The position numbers and the translations under genes are program-made. Below the pieces are notes generated by a model, which saw only the letters and a program-made list of their open reading frames with translations, ran no database searches and was not told the DNA's origin. Below, in pieces: positions 10,453 to 20,827 of a DNA stretch of 64,000 nucleotides. This DNA comes from Megaleporinus macrocephalus. Its lineage: Eukaryota > Chordata > Actinopteri > Characiformes > Anostomidae. Position 1 is the stretch's first letter. Each line of letters begins with the position of its first letter. The stretch covers positions 17,916,694 through 17,980,693 of the forward strand of contig CM038703.1 of NCBI GenBank assembly GCA_021613375.1, read 5' to 3'.

Positions 10453-13400
10453 GTGAGTAATATTCGGAGTCCTACAACATTATACAGATATAAAATATAG
10501 TATTTCTAATAACAGGGGTGGGTAAAGTAGCCTGAATCAGTATACAAATAAAACATCAATGGAAAAATGACCCAAGTAAAATAAAAGGTGCTGATAGCGA
10601 GTCTGAGTTTTACGGTAGTCCCAAGAAAAAGTACTTTAAAAAACTTGAGTAAAGGTACAATAGTATTAACAGCAAATACAACCACCACATTTTGGAGGAG
10701 CTTTGCAATGCTTGCCCCGCTGTGTGTACTTTTGTGTACGGTTCTAGTTTCGATAAGCTGAAACGGCAGTGCCAGTCCCCTGTGAGATGCTCTGTTCTAG
10801 TCACACAGAAATCCATTGCCCTTAACACATCACAAGTATGCAGTCATTTCTGTTGTACTCAAAGATTTCTGAACTTTAAGCTTCACTTCTCTGTTGTTGA
10901 TGAAAACACTTAATCGATGTTGAGCATGTAAGAAGAGCATGTAAGAAGGTAGTGTCGTCAGTGTTTTCATTGGGGCTTATTTAATGTTGGTTTTGCCAAC
11001 AAACAAAGCAAAGTCAGCTTCTTATTTTGATTTTCAAGTTCCACCTTAAATTGCGCAGCTGTTCTTTCTGATGTCTGCACCATTTAAGGTGGAACAGAGA
11101 ACTTCTTACTAAGATTCTGACAAATAGACAGCTATTTTAGCATTGTTTGGCATTGTTGCATCTGATTCAGCCCACTAGGCATATTCACACAGCACTGAAA
11201 CAAGCTCTGTGCCTCAAATTAACAATCCAAGCGTCAGATTTATACCCTTCATGAACCTTTTTTACTTTCTGTAACGAACGTGTGAGTGAATATGCACTCC
11301 TGAGGATTTGACCCATGATGAAGACCCTGAATTTTATATTATTTTCATACACTGCTCCTTGGTAATTGCTTATGTCATATTGTTATTCAAAATGTCACAA
11401 TAATATGCTGCAAGGAACTGAAGTTTGTTAAGTATTGTTTTGTTTTTGAGCACTCTGTGTATCTGAAAATTAATGATTAAAGATATGACTGGAAGTAAAA
11501 GTATTATCAGTTAAAAATACTTAGAAGAGTACAAATCAAAGTGAATGGTTGGGTTTTGCTTTCCCACTTTCCATAGGAAGAGACTTCCAATAGCTTCGCT
11601 GCGATGATGCAGGCCATCGCAACCAGTGGAAGTCCAGTGAAGAGCCAGCAGCTGGGAGAGCCTGATCTTACTGTGGAGGAGAAAAAAGAATTCTTAATGG
11701 AACAGTACAAAGCCAAGCCTTTAGTCTTTCTAGAGCGCTATCATGTCTATATGAAACCAGAACACTTGGAGGCCTTCTCTCACCTAAGCGGTGACTGTAG
11801 AGCACAGTACTATTGCACAGAGGTTCGCAAACGGGCTTCCAGTTCAGCCAACAGGACAAGGGTCCGCAACCATCGCTACGCTGCCCTCCGAGCACTTCAG
11901 AGGGGTACGAGTGGCAGTTCTTGTTATCATAACGTTGTCCTGTCTTTAGTGTTATATTTTTCTCCTGTAATTAACTAATATGCTTCCTTGAGTAATATTA
12001 TCCTAACACTAGAATTAGGACATTTTTCCTTAACAGCTCGGTTATGATTTCTCATACATGTTTAAAGTCAGCAGTCTAGGGGATACCAGGCAGACATTTT
12101 ACAGTTAGTTTAGGCTTAGACTTGGCTGACTGAGATTATGCAGGCTTACTATCTGTGTTTGAACAGAGAAACACTGAACTGTGTTGGACTCTGGCCCTCC
12201 AGGACCAGAATTAGACACCCTTGTCGTAACTGGACTTATTTTGCAGAGGGCCAGTACTTCAGTGATGAGCAGATGCGTTTTCGTGAGCCTCTGCTGTACG
12301 AGCAGTACATTGGGCAGTACCTGAGTGAGGAGGAGATTCTGCAGCGCTCAGAAGAAGCTATGCAGAAAGGCCCAGGAGGTCTGGCTGACCTGCTCATCAA
12401 CTCCTATCAAGAGAAACAGCTCCAGAACCGGCTGCAGGTTGAGCAGGACAGAGAGCAGTGTGCAGAGCAGGAGGAGGAGGAGGAGGAAGAGCAGGGTGAG
12501 TAGGAGAATCAAAATAACTTCATTTCGCTAATATACATGTACAAGGAATATGTCTTGGTGAGTGCACACATGTATTATATGTAACATACTAAACAGACCA
12601 GACAAGTAGAATAAAGAACTGTGGAAGGAAGCTAAAGAGATGTGAGAATACATGTGCATTTATGGTTATCTATACATGCATTTCTGAGTAGACTTCTATA
12701 CAGAATATTAAAGAATGATGGCATTTGAAACGTTTAACATAAGTCCAGCTGTGCAAATACACGTTATGTTACTGTAACGTAAGAGTTTCTGTATACCAGT
12801 CAGTTTGCAACTGAGAAACTTTGAGCTACAAGACATCATATACAAAATATCATATGGGAATTGTGTTTCTGGCTAATGTAATATGCCTTCAAACTTTCTT
12901 TTACAATATCAGTGTTGTAAAGCTTTATAAGGATAAAGCTTCAGTATATATTAGCAAATAATACAAGTGTAGTCCTCTGGCTTTTGCAGTCCTTGATTTT
13001 CTCACTTGATGTATGGGATCAGACCTGCAACGCATTTTACAAAGCAAGGGAAATAGAAGCAGATGGAGTGGGCAATATGGCAAAAAACATCATATCACGA
13101 TACTTTCACAATACTTAATACATGTCAGGATATTTTGGTTTTCTGAGGTTTAGAAAAATCCAGAGTAGTTCTGTATGTTGTACTCTTTTTATAAGTTCTC
13201 AGTGTTGTTTGACTACTGGCAATATTCATTATGTTCAGAAAAGTGTTTTGATCTCATTTTAAGTTAAGTTATATATCATCGCTGTCCAATGAAAAACTTT
13301 TTTTTTTTTTTTTTTTTTTTTCGATTTTGAGTTTGATCATCATTTGAACACGCCTATGGTCATTTACATTGTGTGAAAATTTCATGATGAATGGACCAAT

Positions 13401-14457
13401 GGAAGTGCTCCAAAATAGCTTGGGAAAAATCCTGGTTCCATTGACTTGCATTAAAAGTACAGTAAGTTTTTGGTCTCTCCTGTAAAGTTGCAATTTTAGA
13501 GATACTTGTTTTTTATTGGACAGCAACGATATACAGAGGAAAGAAATTGAGAATTTTTGTATATGGACCAAAATTCCAAAAGCCCTGAATTTGTGGAAAG
13601 AAACAGGAAGTGTTCTTTGTACAAGAGAAAAAAACAAGCCTGCTAGTTGCCACAAAATACTGACCTACAAAAACACTAAAATCACAGATAAGGTGACACT
13701 TTGTTATTACTTTGATTACTACCCTACCTTATGTAAGTTTTCAGTTCATTACTGGGATCATTTTCTGTTTCATTTTCTGATTGTTATTGTTGGCAGAATT
13801 TAAGCTGCTAAAATTTGGCCTGTTCAAAAGGTTAGGGCACTCTGTGTTTTGAGTTGAAGGAGAAAACACAAATGTAACCTAGTTAGGTTGGCCGGCCTTG
13901 CATAATAAAGATTTAGCACATGATTCTGTTTCTGTGCTTGTAGAGAATGATGAGTCTAGACAGGCAGAGTGGGAGCCGACTGCTGATGAGAAGGCAATGC
14001 TGAGGGAAGAGTTTCTGAGTCAGATGCATCAGCGCTTCTTGGACGGCAAAGATAAAGACTTCAACTACAGGTGCAGTTTTGTCTCAATACAACAGAGTTT
14101 CACTAATTAGTGTCATTCACCATGAATACCTGAAACTGGATTGGTAAAAGCATTGCAAAGCAATACCCTGGTGGTCCTTTTAGACACGCTGTTACTTTAT
14201 AACAAAGTGTTAACTACTGAATCAACTGTGTCTGCACTATCATAAACTGTTTCTTTTAACAAGCAGCATAAAAGTAATTTTACTCACTGTTTTTCAGGAA
14301 AACTGTAAATGTGATTAGATTTTTTAGTGTCCTGATAAAAAAGTATTAGTTGTCTTGTACATGGCATGGAGTGAGAATATTAGTCATTTATGTTTATTTT
14401 TGTCACAGTGAAGTGGATGAAAATCCAGATTATGATAACCTGGACATTGTAAGCTGA
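10303..14457 (+). CDS. ccdc97: Coiled-coil domain-containing protein 97 (DUF2052), five exons
   Basis: Coding exons: 10303-10452, 11577-11904, 12247-12495, 13944-14070, 14409-14457; phases 0, 1, 1, 2 join cleanly. The product is 300 residues to a TGA at 14455-14457, or 330 to TAA at 14545-14547 if that TGA is ignored; the human protein is about 343. Diagnostic blocks: [10 protein letters not shown] and KPLVFLERY (exon 2), [20 protein letters not shown] (exon 3), [15 protein letters not shown] (exon 4), [10 protein letters not shown] (exon 5). A Glu-rich run ends exon 3. CCDC97 is a conserved nuclear DUF2052 protein reported in association with the SF3B/U2 splicing machinery; its activity is not settled. 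The start has G at -3. The family has ERYFD after DIV-x-R; here ERYFD is present in frame behind the TGA, which replaces the Arg codon (see findings). Confidence 0.92.
10453..11576 (+). other. ccdc97: ccdc97 intron 1
   Basis: 1124 bp. The first part (about 10514-10680) contains GGGTGGGTAAAGTAG and AAGTACTTTAAAAAACTTGAG, resembling the fish AAGTAC-type dispersed repeats. No other recognisable content. Confidence 0.6.
11577..11904 (+). CDS. ccdc97: ccdc97 coding exon 2
   Basis: Residues 51-159 plus the first base of codon 160. Holds most of the conserved N-terminal half: a [12 protein letters not shown] helix, [28 protein letters not shown] and [14 protein letters not shown]. Acceptor ccatag, donor AGGG|gtacga. 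Confidence 0.92.
12180..12225 (+). repeat. Dispersed repeat fragment
   Basis: The block TGGCCCTCCAGGACCAGAAT then TAGACACCC matches a repeat tail also visible, inverted or diverged, at 20246-20400, 26380-26560 and 6570-6680. It lies in ccdc97 intron 2 directly before exon 3. Confidence 0.5.
12247..12495 (+). CDS. ccdc97: ccdc97 coding exon 3
   Basis: Residues 160-242 plus one base. Acceptor attttgcag, donor CAGG|gtgagt. Contains the best conserved block of the family (YFSDEQMRF through [10 protein letters not shown]), then a predicted coiled coil rich in Gln/Glu ending in a run of acidic residues. A dispersed repeat fragment sits 25 bp upstream of the acceptor. Confidence 0.93.
12496..13943 (+). 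other. ccdc97: ccdc97 intron 3
   Basis: 1448 bp, AT-rich. Holds a complete MITE copy at 13273-13532 and a poly-T run at 13299-13321. The open frames inside are those of the MITE. Confidence 0.7.
13273..13532. mobile_element. MITE copy A, terminal inverted repeats
   Basis: About 260 bp. The left end (TATATCATCGCTGTCCAATG) and the inverted right end (CAGCAACGATATA reading outward from TTTTTTATTGGA) match at about 24 of 27 positions. A second copy of the same family lies at 55292-55546, sharing the interior blocks TTACATTGTGT and GGAAGTGCTCCAAAA and GTAAAGTTGCAATTTT. No coding capacity. Confidence 0.8.
13944..14070 (+). CDS. ccdc97: ccdc97 coding exon 4
   Basis: Phase 1 in, phase 2 out. Encodes [20 protein letters not shown] then [15 protein letters not shown], the conserved C-terminal motif of the family. 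Donor ACAG|gtgcag. Confidence 0.93.
14409..14457 (+). CDS. ccdc97: ccdc97 coding exon 5, cut by an in-frame TGA
   Basis: Completes Ser, then [15 protein letters not shown] and TGA. The next 29 codons (14458-14544) stay open to TAA and carry DAEERYFDDDDDEDEEDEED, the acidic tail that follows Arg in relatives. The stop is therefore a recent substitution, a polymorphism, a sequence error or a recoded codon, not the ancestral end. Confidence 0.9.
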
Positions 14458-14547
14458 GATGCAGAAGAGCGGTACTTTGATGATGATGATGATGAGGATG
14501 AGGAGGATGAGGAGGATGAAGTCGGAGACGGAGACAATATGGACTAA
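14458..14547 (+). pseudogene. ccdc97: ccdc97 C-terminal tail beyond the in-frame TGA
   Basis: In-frame continuation of ccdc97, 29 codons plus TAA at 14545-14547. Nearly all Asp/Glu after the conserved ERYFD. It shows no frameshift or second stop, which argues that any loss is very recent or that the TGA is not real. Confidence 0.6.
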
Positions 14548-14649
14548 GGACTCATAAGCAGTTTAAATAGCTGCAGCACAAGAATGTCAGTTTTTTCCTT
14601 TTGTGTTGTGTTTTGTAAAATATGTTCTACTGTACAAGTTTTGCTTCAG

Positions 14650-14655
14650 AATAAA
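14650..14655 (+). terminator. ccdc97: ccdc97 poly(A) signal
   Basis: AATAAA about 100 bp after the TAA, followed by a GT/T-rich stretch (tgtgatgttttttctggttt) as expected downstream of a cleavage site. The 3' UTR is short. Confidence 0.75.
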
Positions 14656-16375
14656 ATATTTAGATTTGATTCTCACAGCTGTTCATACATTGTGATGTTT
14701 TTTCTGGTTTAGCTTTGAGTAATATAAACCCTAAAAATGCTTAATGCTTGTGCATCATAGAAAAAAAATTCCCTAAACTCTTTCACTGCTATAACTGATT
14801 GTAAAGCCTTTCATGTCTTCTGTATAGCTGTACACTTGATGCCAGACAGACAGCAGAAACCTTCAGGGTGGCCAAATGAACAGTTTCATACATTCTTAAA
14901 AAGAAGTAGCACACTGGAGAACTCTGCAACTTTGGCCTAAAAGACCACTATGGACAACTGGAGGTTCACATAATCCTTTCTGTGGCAAAGAAAAACCCCT
15001 TCACAACATCTAGGCAAGTCACTGTCAAAGACTTAAGCAAGAGAAGCCTACATGAATGGAAATAAAGCTAATGTCAAGATGCAAACCACTGGTATAACAC
15101 TAGACCTGAAAAACCAAGGTTTACTTGTACCAGAATGGCTCATGCATTCAAAGGAAAGCACATCTATTAATAATAGTATTATGGCATTGGCATTGTGTAC
15201 ATTTGACAATGTAACTGCTGATAGAAGCAGCTGAATAAATTGTGAAGTGTACAGAGCTTTACTTTCTGCTCAGATTCTGTCAAATGCTGCAAACTGGGAG
15301 GACAGCACTTAACAGTACAGATAGTGATGACCCAAAACAGCAGAGGTGTCAAGTAACAAAATACAAAGACTTTGTCACACTTTGGTTATTTATACTTTAC
15401 TGGAGTAATTCTTTTTCAGCTGACTTTTTACTTCAACTCCTTACATTTACACTCCATTATCTGTACTTTCAACTCCTTACATTTTTAAAATAGCCTCATT
15501 ACTCCTATTTCATTTTTGGCTTTTCATTCATGTACATTTACGTTCCAATAAAGGTTACTGATAACATGCCAAGTTTGACTTTTTGCACCATTACAGTACT
15601 TAAGGGTAACTAGTCATCATATGTTTCGCTCTATGAGACACTGTACTAGCATTGTACTCAAGTGCATTCATTTTTAATGGACATATGCAGCTGAAACAGA
15701 AGCCTAGCCCATCCCAAATTTTCAACATTAACACTTTAATATAACATTATAGTCATTATGGCTTTTAAAAGAATGGGTTTTTTGGGGAGGTGGGCTAGTG
15801 CACTATAGGCCCCTGTGGTGCGGCCTAAGTTTTTGTCCCTAATGGCTTTTTTTCTTTACATTACTTTTATACTTCTACAGAAGTATGTTTAAAGCCTAGT
15901 ATCTATACTTCTACCCGAGTAATGAATATTTTGATACCTTTGCAAAACAGTGAAAGCAACTCAGGAGCTTATGACAAAAAATGACCAAGTCAGTTACCTG
16001 AACTCAGTTGGCCACAGTGAAACACATTTGATGACTTGGATGCAACTCATTTGCAGTGATGAATCCTGGAACGCATGGACATCTAAGTATTAAAAATAAT
16101 GCTTGTATTTATAATTATTACTTTGTTAAATTATTTTTAAGCCCAAGAAAATGGAGGGACTATGACTGTGTCGTGACTATTGTGGTGGCATATATTTGAA
16201 AAGCCTCTTGCCCATAAGTTCTTCAACATATGGTCAGTCTGCCCCTTTAGTAGCTAAACAAATAATAATTAAAAAAAAAACACAAATAAATGTGGCCACT
16301 TAATGGTCTTCAAATTCCATGTAACAAAATTATCAATCCAGATAAACAAATATGCAAACAGTAAAGGAGTAAATA
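14656..16375. other. Intergenic DNA between convergent ccdc97 and llgl1
   Basis: No exon recognised. About 600 bp (15345-15950) is a dispersed repeat. The remainder is AT-rich single-copy-looking sequence. Confidence 0.5.
15345..15950. repeat. Dispersed fish repeat (AAGTAC / CTCCTTACATTT type)
   Basis: Contains TTTACTGGAGTAATTC, two copies of CAACTCCTTACATTT and CATTACTCCTATTTCATTTT. Its right part (15888-15945) is the inverse of 37424-37500, so this family occurs at least twice here. Probably a non-autonomous DNA transposon, by resemblance to repeats common in fish genomes; the class is not certain. Confidence 0.6.
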
Positions 16376-18235
16376 CTTTATTAACATTCATTAGCATAAC
16401 TATAATCTCCAATTACAATTCTACACAAGAACTAAAAATTAAATACAGATTCACAAATTTAACATGTAAAGGTTAATGATCATAATAAAGGCAAAAATAT
16501 ACAAAAAAATTAATGGAACAGCTACATTAGTGAGGTCCCTTTCTAAAAACTGGATTTAGACAGTGAAAACTGTATGAGTATGTTAATTGGAATAAAGTAT
16601 ATCCTTAACCAGGCAGTTTACTGATGTGGTCTTTGCATTAAAAACAAGATGCAATTGTAGTATTTTACTTTTAAAAACAGTAAAAGAAAAAAAAAATCAG
16701 TCATCTCTAAAATCCAGACAGATTTTTCCCAAACATCTATGACTTGAGACATTTGTACTGCATTTGGCACAGTTTTCATCGCAAAATAGCTTCTTTCTAA
16801 GTCACTTCATCAGATGTATGCACTACAGGAAAGCTCCTAAACTGCAGTTTCCCCAAAATAGAGTTGAAATACATAATGGCCTAAATAATCTATATAAAAT
16901 CCAAACGAATTGGTGGTATAAAATTACTCTAGAGAATATACATGGGCAGAAGATCTGTAACTAATAGTTCCTTCATTTTTGTTAATACTGCAACCAAAGC
17001 ATACATGAGTGTTAAACTTAAAGTTCAAAACTCACTAATTACTGATGAGAACACTTGAAAGATTACATACCATGCGCCTTCAAATTCTACAATTCACAGT
17101 TAATTGTCAGAATTACTTACAATGGCAAGTGGTTACGCGTGACATTAAAAAAAAAAAAGAGGGGGGAAAATATTCTATCAAACCCACAGGGTCCATAAGC
17201 TGAACTTTTCAATGGCCTCCTGTTTTTTCAGTCGGAAACCATCACAGTATTACAGATAAAGTTGAGAAGGCTGCTGGGAGGCACGAAATATGTTTCATAC
17301 AGAATACACTCCTCTTAATGGCACACAGTGGAGAGGAGGGGAGGGAGAAAGTGGCATGGTGGCACATGGAAAGAGGAATGTAGAAGAAAAAGAAAGAAAA
17401 TAAACCAATACTGAATGCATGGTCAGCGCAACTGTCCAGAAAGCCTCTTGCCTGCAAGTTACACAGCGTATGATCAATCCTCCTCTGATGCACTTAGCCT
17501 ACACTCTGACGCTCCAAAAGCGCTACTATATCGCCTCACACACAGTGAGAGAGCCGTTAAGAAAAGGGAAGGGAAGAAAATGCAAAACAGAAAAAAGGCA
17601 GATTAGGGTCAAGAGTGAAACATTCAATGTGCTTGCAAAAGGGCAAGTGCAGCATTCCTCCCTCTGTCCAAATTCCCAGATTCCCATTCTCTTTCTCCAG
17701 TTCTGATTAGGAGTACAGAAGGAATCTTCATCACTTCTCCTACAACAGCCCTGAAAAACATGATCTTCGTTAAAAATTCAGCCCATTTAAGCATGCATGC
17801 ACATATACAGGTGCCTGTCAAAATAACACTCTCACCGACATCAGTCTTTGGAAATATGACACTGACCTGTACTGCCAAACATGCCCACAAGGGGGAAGCA
17901 GCAAACAACCCGGTGAGGACTAGGAAGGAAATTATATAACTATGGAGAATGGCCAGAATGTACTGTGCAGTGTATGACAATGATGTGGTTAGAGCAAGCT
18001 AGCAGCTGACTGTACGTACTATGAACTGTGATGTGCTGTTTTACCAAGTATGCCTTAAGTGGTCTAACTTTATTTCCAATTTACAAATAGCATTCGGTAA
18101 CAAATCAGAAGCTTGCCCTCATTTTGTAAACAGTGCCCAAATGAAAGATGCATAGAGGAAGAAAGCAGAGAGAAGGATTTTTGGGAGAAGCCGAACAGAG
18201 GCAGAGACCCTCCTGAGCGGCAGCATGTGTGGACT

Positions 18236-18800
18236 ACAGAGAAGGATGGGGCAAGAAGTAAGGAGCCGGGGTAGTAGATGGGAGAAGGAGGGAGGATGGG
18301 GGAGGGTAGAAAGGGAGAATAAAGAGTGAGATAGAGACGAAGGAGGGAACTGGTAGAAGAAAAATTGAGATGGGTAAGAAAGATGGAGAAAAGCAGGAAA
18401 TGAGAAAGGGAGATTGGAGAAGTAGTAAGATGAGGGAGGGAGGAGATCAGAAGGATGGAGATGGGAAGGGAGGAGGAGGAGGGAGATGGGAGAAGAAGAG
18501 AGCTGAGGGGGAGAGATGTGGGAAAATGGAAGCAAGAAGGAGGGAGACTGGGAAAGGAGGGAGAAGAGGTGAGAGATGAGGAAGAGATGAAAGAAGGGCG
18601 AATAGATGAGGGAGGGAGGACACCAGAAGGACAAAGATTGGGGTAGGAGGAAGATATGGAAGAAATGGATGAAGTAGGAAAAGTAAGAAAAGCAATAGGG
18701 GAGGAAGATGAGAAGGAGGGGGGATTGGCGTAAAAGAGACGAGGATAAGATGGAAAGAGGAGGAATAGAGGGTAGGAAGATGGACAGTGGCTGAAATAAG
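18236..18800. repeat. Polypurine/polypyrimidine tract
   Basis: The + strand is overwhelmingly A and G (GGGAGGAGGAGG, GAAGAAGAGAGC and similar) for about 560 bp, with few pyrimidines. Open frames on both strands are low-complexity by-products. Such tracts can form triplex DNA. Confidence 0.8.
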
Positions 18801-19039
18801 GAGGAACTTGTGAGGGGGATTGAGTGCTGCTTGCGAGTTTGAGCCTTTTATAATTTTGTAAATTTTTACATAAATGTGATCTAAAATATGATTAGATCTC
18901 CATTTAACTCATAACAGATAAAGATCTAATAAAACATAATTATGTTGTTTTTTAATCATTTATTAATTTATATGTCTTTGTTGTGAACCTTTAAAATCAT
19001 TAGTTTGTTATAGAGGATAATCTGGGTCAAGTGGTTTAA

Positions 19040-20010
19040 TCAATTGGAAATAATCAAATCACCATCAAAACTTGGTCACCATCACACACACATTTGTTTC
19101 AGAGCACCCAATAAGAATTTTCTCATTAGACTGAAAGAGGTTCCAAAACTATTACCGATGTGTTGGATCTTTACTGATCCACTGTCAGACACAGTGTTCA
19201 CTGGAGAAAATTCTAAACTACTGTCCTATGACTGGTTACCCAAATTGATTCCAAGACTAAAGCACAGAATATTTTAACAGATTACAAAAGCACTTTAAGG
19301 TATTATGCTGGCCTTTAAGGCTAATGTCAGTGTCTCCAGTCAGAACAAGAATAGTATGTATGGAATAGTAGCATAAAGAGAGCCACTACTCTCCAAGGAG
19401 GACATTTCTGTCTGTTTACAGTTAAAGACATGAATGAGCCTAGACGTGGACAAATCAGGAACAACAGTTCTTTGTGTCTTTCCAGCATAATCTCAATTGT
19501 GAAACATGGTGGTGGCAGTATCATGGTTTGGGGCTGTTTTGCTGCTACTGGACTAGGACAGCTCGTCGAACTTTAATAGAGCTTTGAATTTTGCAATGGA
19601 TCAAAATATTCTACCATAGAATGTTAAGACATCACTCCTCAAACCAAATCAAAGGAGGGTCCTGCAGAACAATAATAACCCCAAAGTCTACAAAGAAAGC
19701 AGAAGAAAATGTTGCATTTTGGAATTACTGTAGTCCAGGTTATTTAATTAATAGAGATGTTAAAGTAAAACTCAAGATGTGGCATTCATACAAGAAAGCC
19801 CACCAACATGAGAGTTAAAGCGGTTCTTTGTGCAGGCCTGATTAACAGCTACAGGTTGAAGTCACTTCTGCTTAAGAACGTCACACTAGTCTCATATTTT
19901 TGCCAAGAAAGGCATTAAATGTTGGATGTTTTTGTTATTTGTTTTATTGGGTCATCTTTCTATTGCTATGAAGATCTGATTCTAAATTAGGTCACATTTA
20001 TTTAGAAGTT
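19040..20010 (+). mobile_element. Tc1-like transposon relic
   Basis: Translation with frame changes recovers Tc1 transposase landmarks: a HKESHYSPRRTF-like segment near 19370, then TGGTGGTGGCAGTATCATGG TTTGGGGCTG near 19507-19536 (the GGGSIMVWGCF motif), followed by ATGTGL-like sequence. The tail GTTATTTGTTTTATTGGGTC (near 19936) resembles the non-coding end of this family. Frames are broken by stops, so it is inactive. Confidence 0.7.
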
Positions 20011-20245
20011 CATAAAATGAATCAAGCAGCACTGCAGAAGTAAGAGGGAGATGGGAGGAGGGTGTCTTGCTGTTCTTGTGTTAAGCAAGTAAAAACTGCT
20101 CTGGCGTTTCTAAGACAGGGTAAACAGGGTGAGCAAACCGCTTTGGGCCCCAACAAGGGGAAGGTGGCTGAAGCCAGCTACTGTTACAACATATAGCATC
20201 TGGGACCACTCAGGCTTAACCCTGGAAGCAAGTCCTACAAGAGCA

Positions 20246-20400
20246 GGGGTGGCCGCAAACTCCAGTTCTACAGGGCCAGAGACCAGTACAATTTGGTGAG
20301 TTTCCCAGTCAAACACAAATGACAAATCATCAGTCAACTGGTTTAATTGGTCTAAATGTTAAGAGCAGGAAAATCACCAGACTGTTCTGGACACTGGCCG
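20246..20400 (-). repeat. Dispersed repeat fragment in the llgl1 3' flank
   Basis: GAGCAGGGGTGGCCGCAAAC followed by TCCAGTTCTACAGGGCCAGAGACCAG... is the inverse of the fragment at 12180-12225. It lies within 500 bp of the llgl1 stop codon, probably in its 3' UTR. Confidence 0.5.
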
Positions 20401-20748
20401 CTGCATGAACGTTTGCTTACTGTCTAAGTGGCCTGATTGCTCTGTTACATTAATTTATCAAAATGCAATAAGATTCCTTTGAGGCTTGATGGAGTTCCAA
20501 CCAAAACAGAAAACCTATAGTCATTCAGAACTACATCAAAGAATAGTGTACCCTTACAACAAGTCCATCCACATACACATACACGGGGTTCATTTCCTTG
20601 CTTGGGCACATCTTCCTGCAGACTCTGAAAACAAATATCCGCTCACATCCCCACCCACTCCAGATGAGCAGTTTGCAGCAGGAGCTCATGGGTCAAAAAG
20701 AGAGGTCCAGCATTTAAAGTGAAACTTGCCTCCAGTTTTCATCCCAAC

Positions 20749-20827
20749 TCAGTTGATGAGAATTCCAGGAAGCCGTCCATCTTCCTCAGTCATATTCCTC
20801 AAGTTGTTCTCTGCCTCGTCCACAGTC
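20749..20827 (-). CDS. llgl1: llgl1 coding exon 22, last
   Basis: Residues 1017-1042: [16 protein letters not shown] to GILIN, then TGA at 20749-20751. Aligns with the human NLRN...ILIK ending. Acceptor cttccacag. Confidence 0.94.

Larger units (their letters stand above)
16376..20748 (-). other. llgl1: Probable long llgl1 3' UTR and downstream DNA
   Basis: No coding exon found on either strand. On the minus strand an AATAAA at about 16376-16381 could end a 4.4-kb 3' UTR. A nearer ATTAAA lies at 20342-20347. The stretch 16400-17750 is AT-rich and not visibly repetitive, as expected for a UTR, whereas 18.2-20.4 kb is repeat-laden. That this is transcribed is inference. Confidence 0.35.

Noticed and set aside
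14455..14457. TGA as a selenocysteine codon
   Set aside because: The family has Arg here, no Cys/Sec chemistry is expected, and I recognised no SECIS-like element in the short 3' UTR.
14449..14464. GTAAGC...GCAG around the ccdc97 TGA looks like a tiny intron that would remove the stop
   Set aside because: It would be 16 nt, far below any vertebrate intron, and removing 16 nt shifts the frame out of ERYFD.
17624..17980. 118-codon minus frame with hydrophobic stretches
   Set aside because: Lies in the probable 3' UTR; no homology recognised, start context poor.
18119..18695. Open frames up to 171 codons on the minus strand and GE-rich frames on the plus strand
   Set aside because: Low-complexity translation of the polypurine tract.
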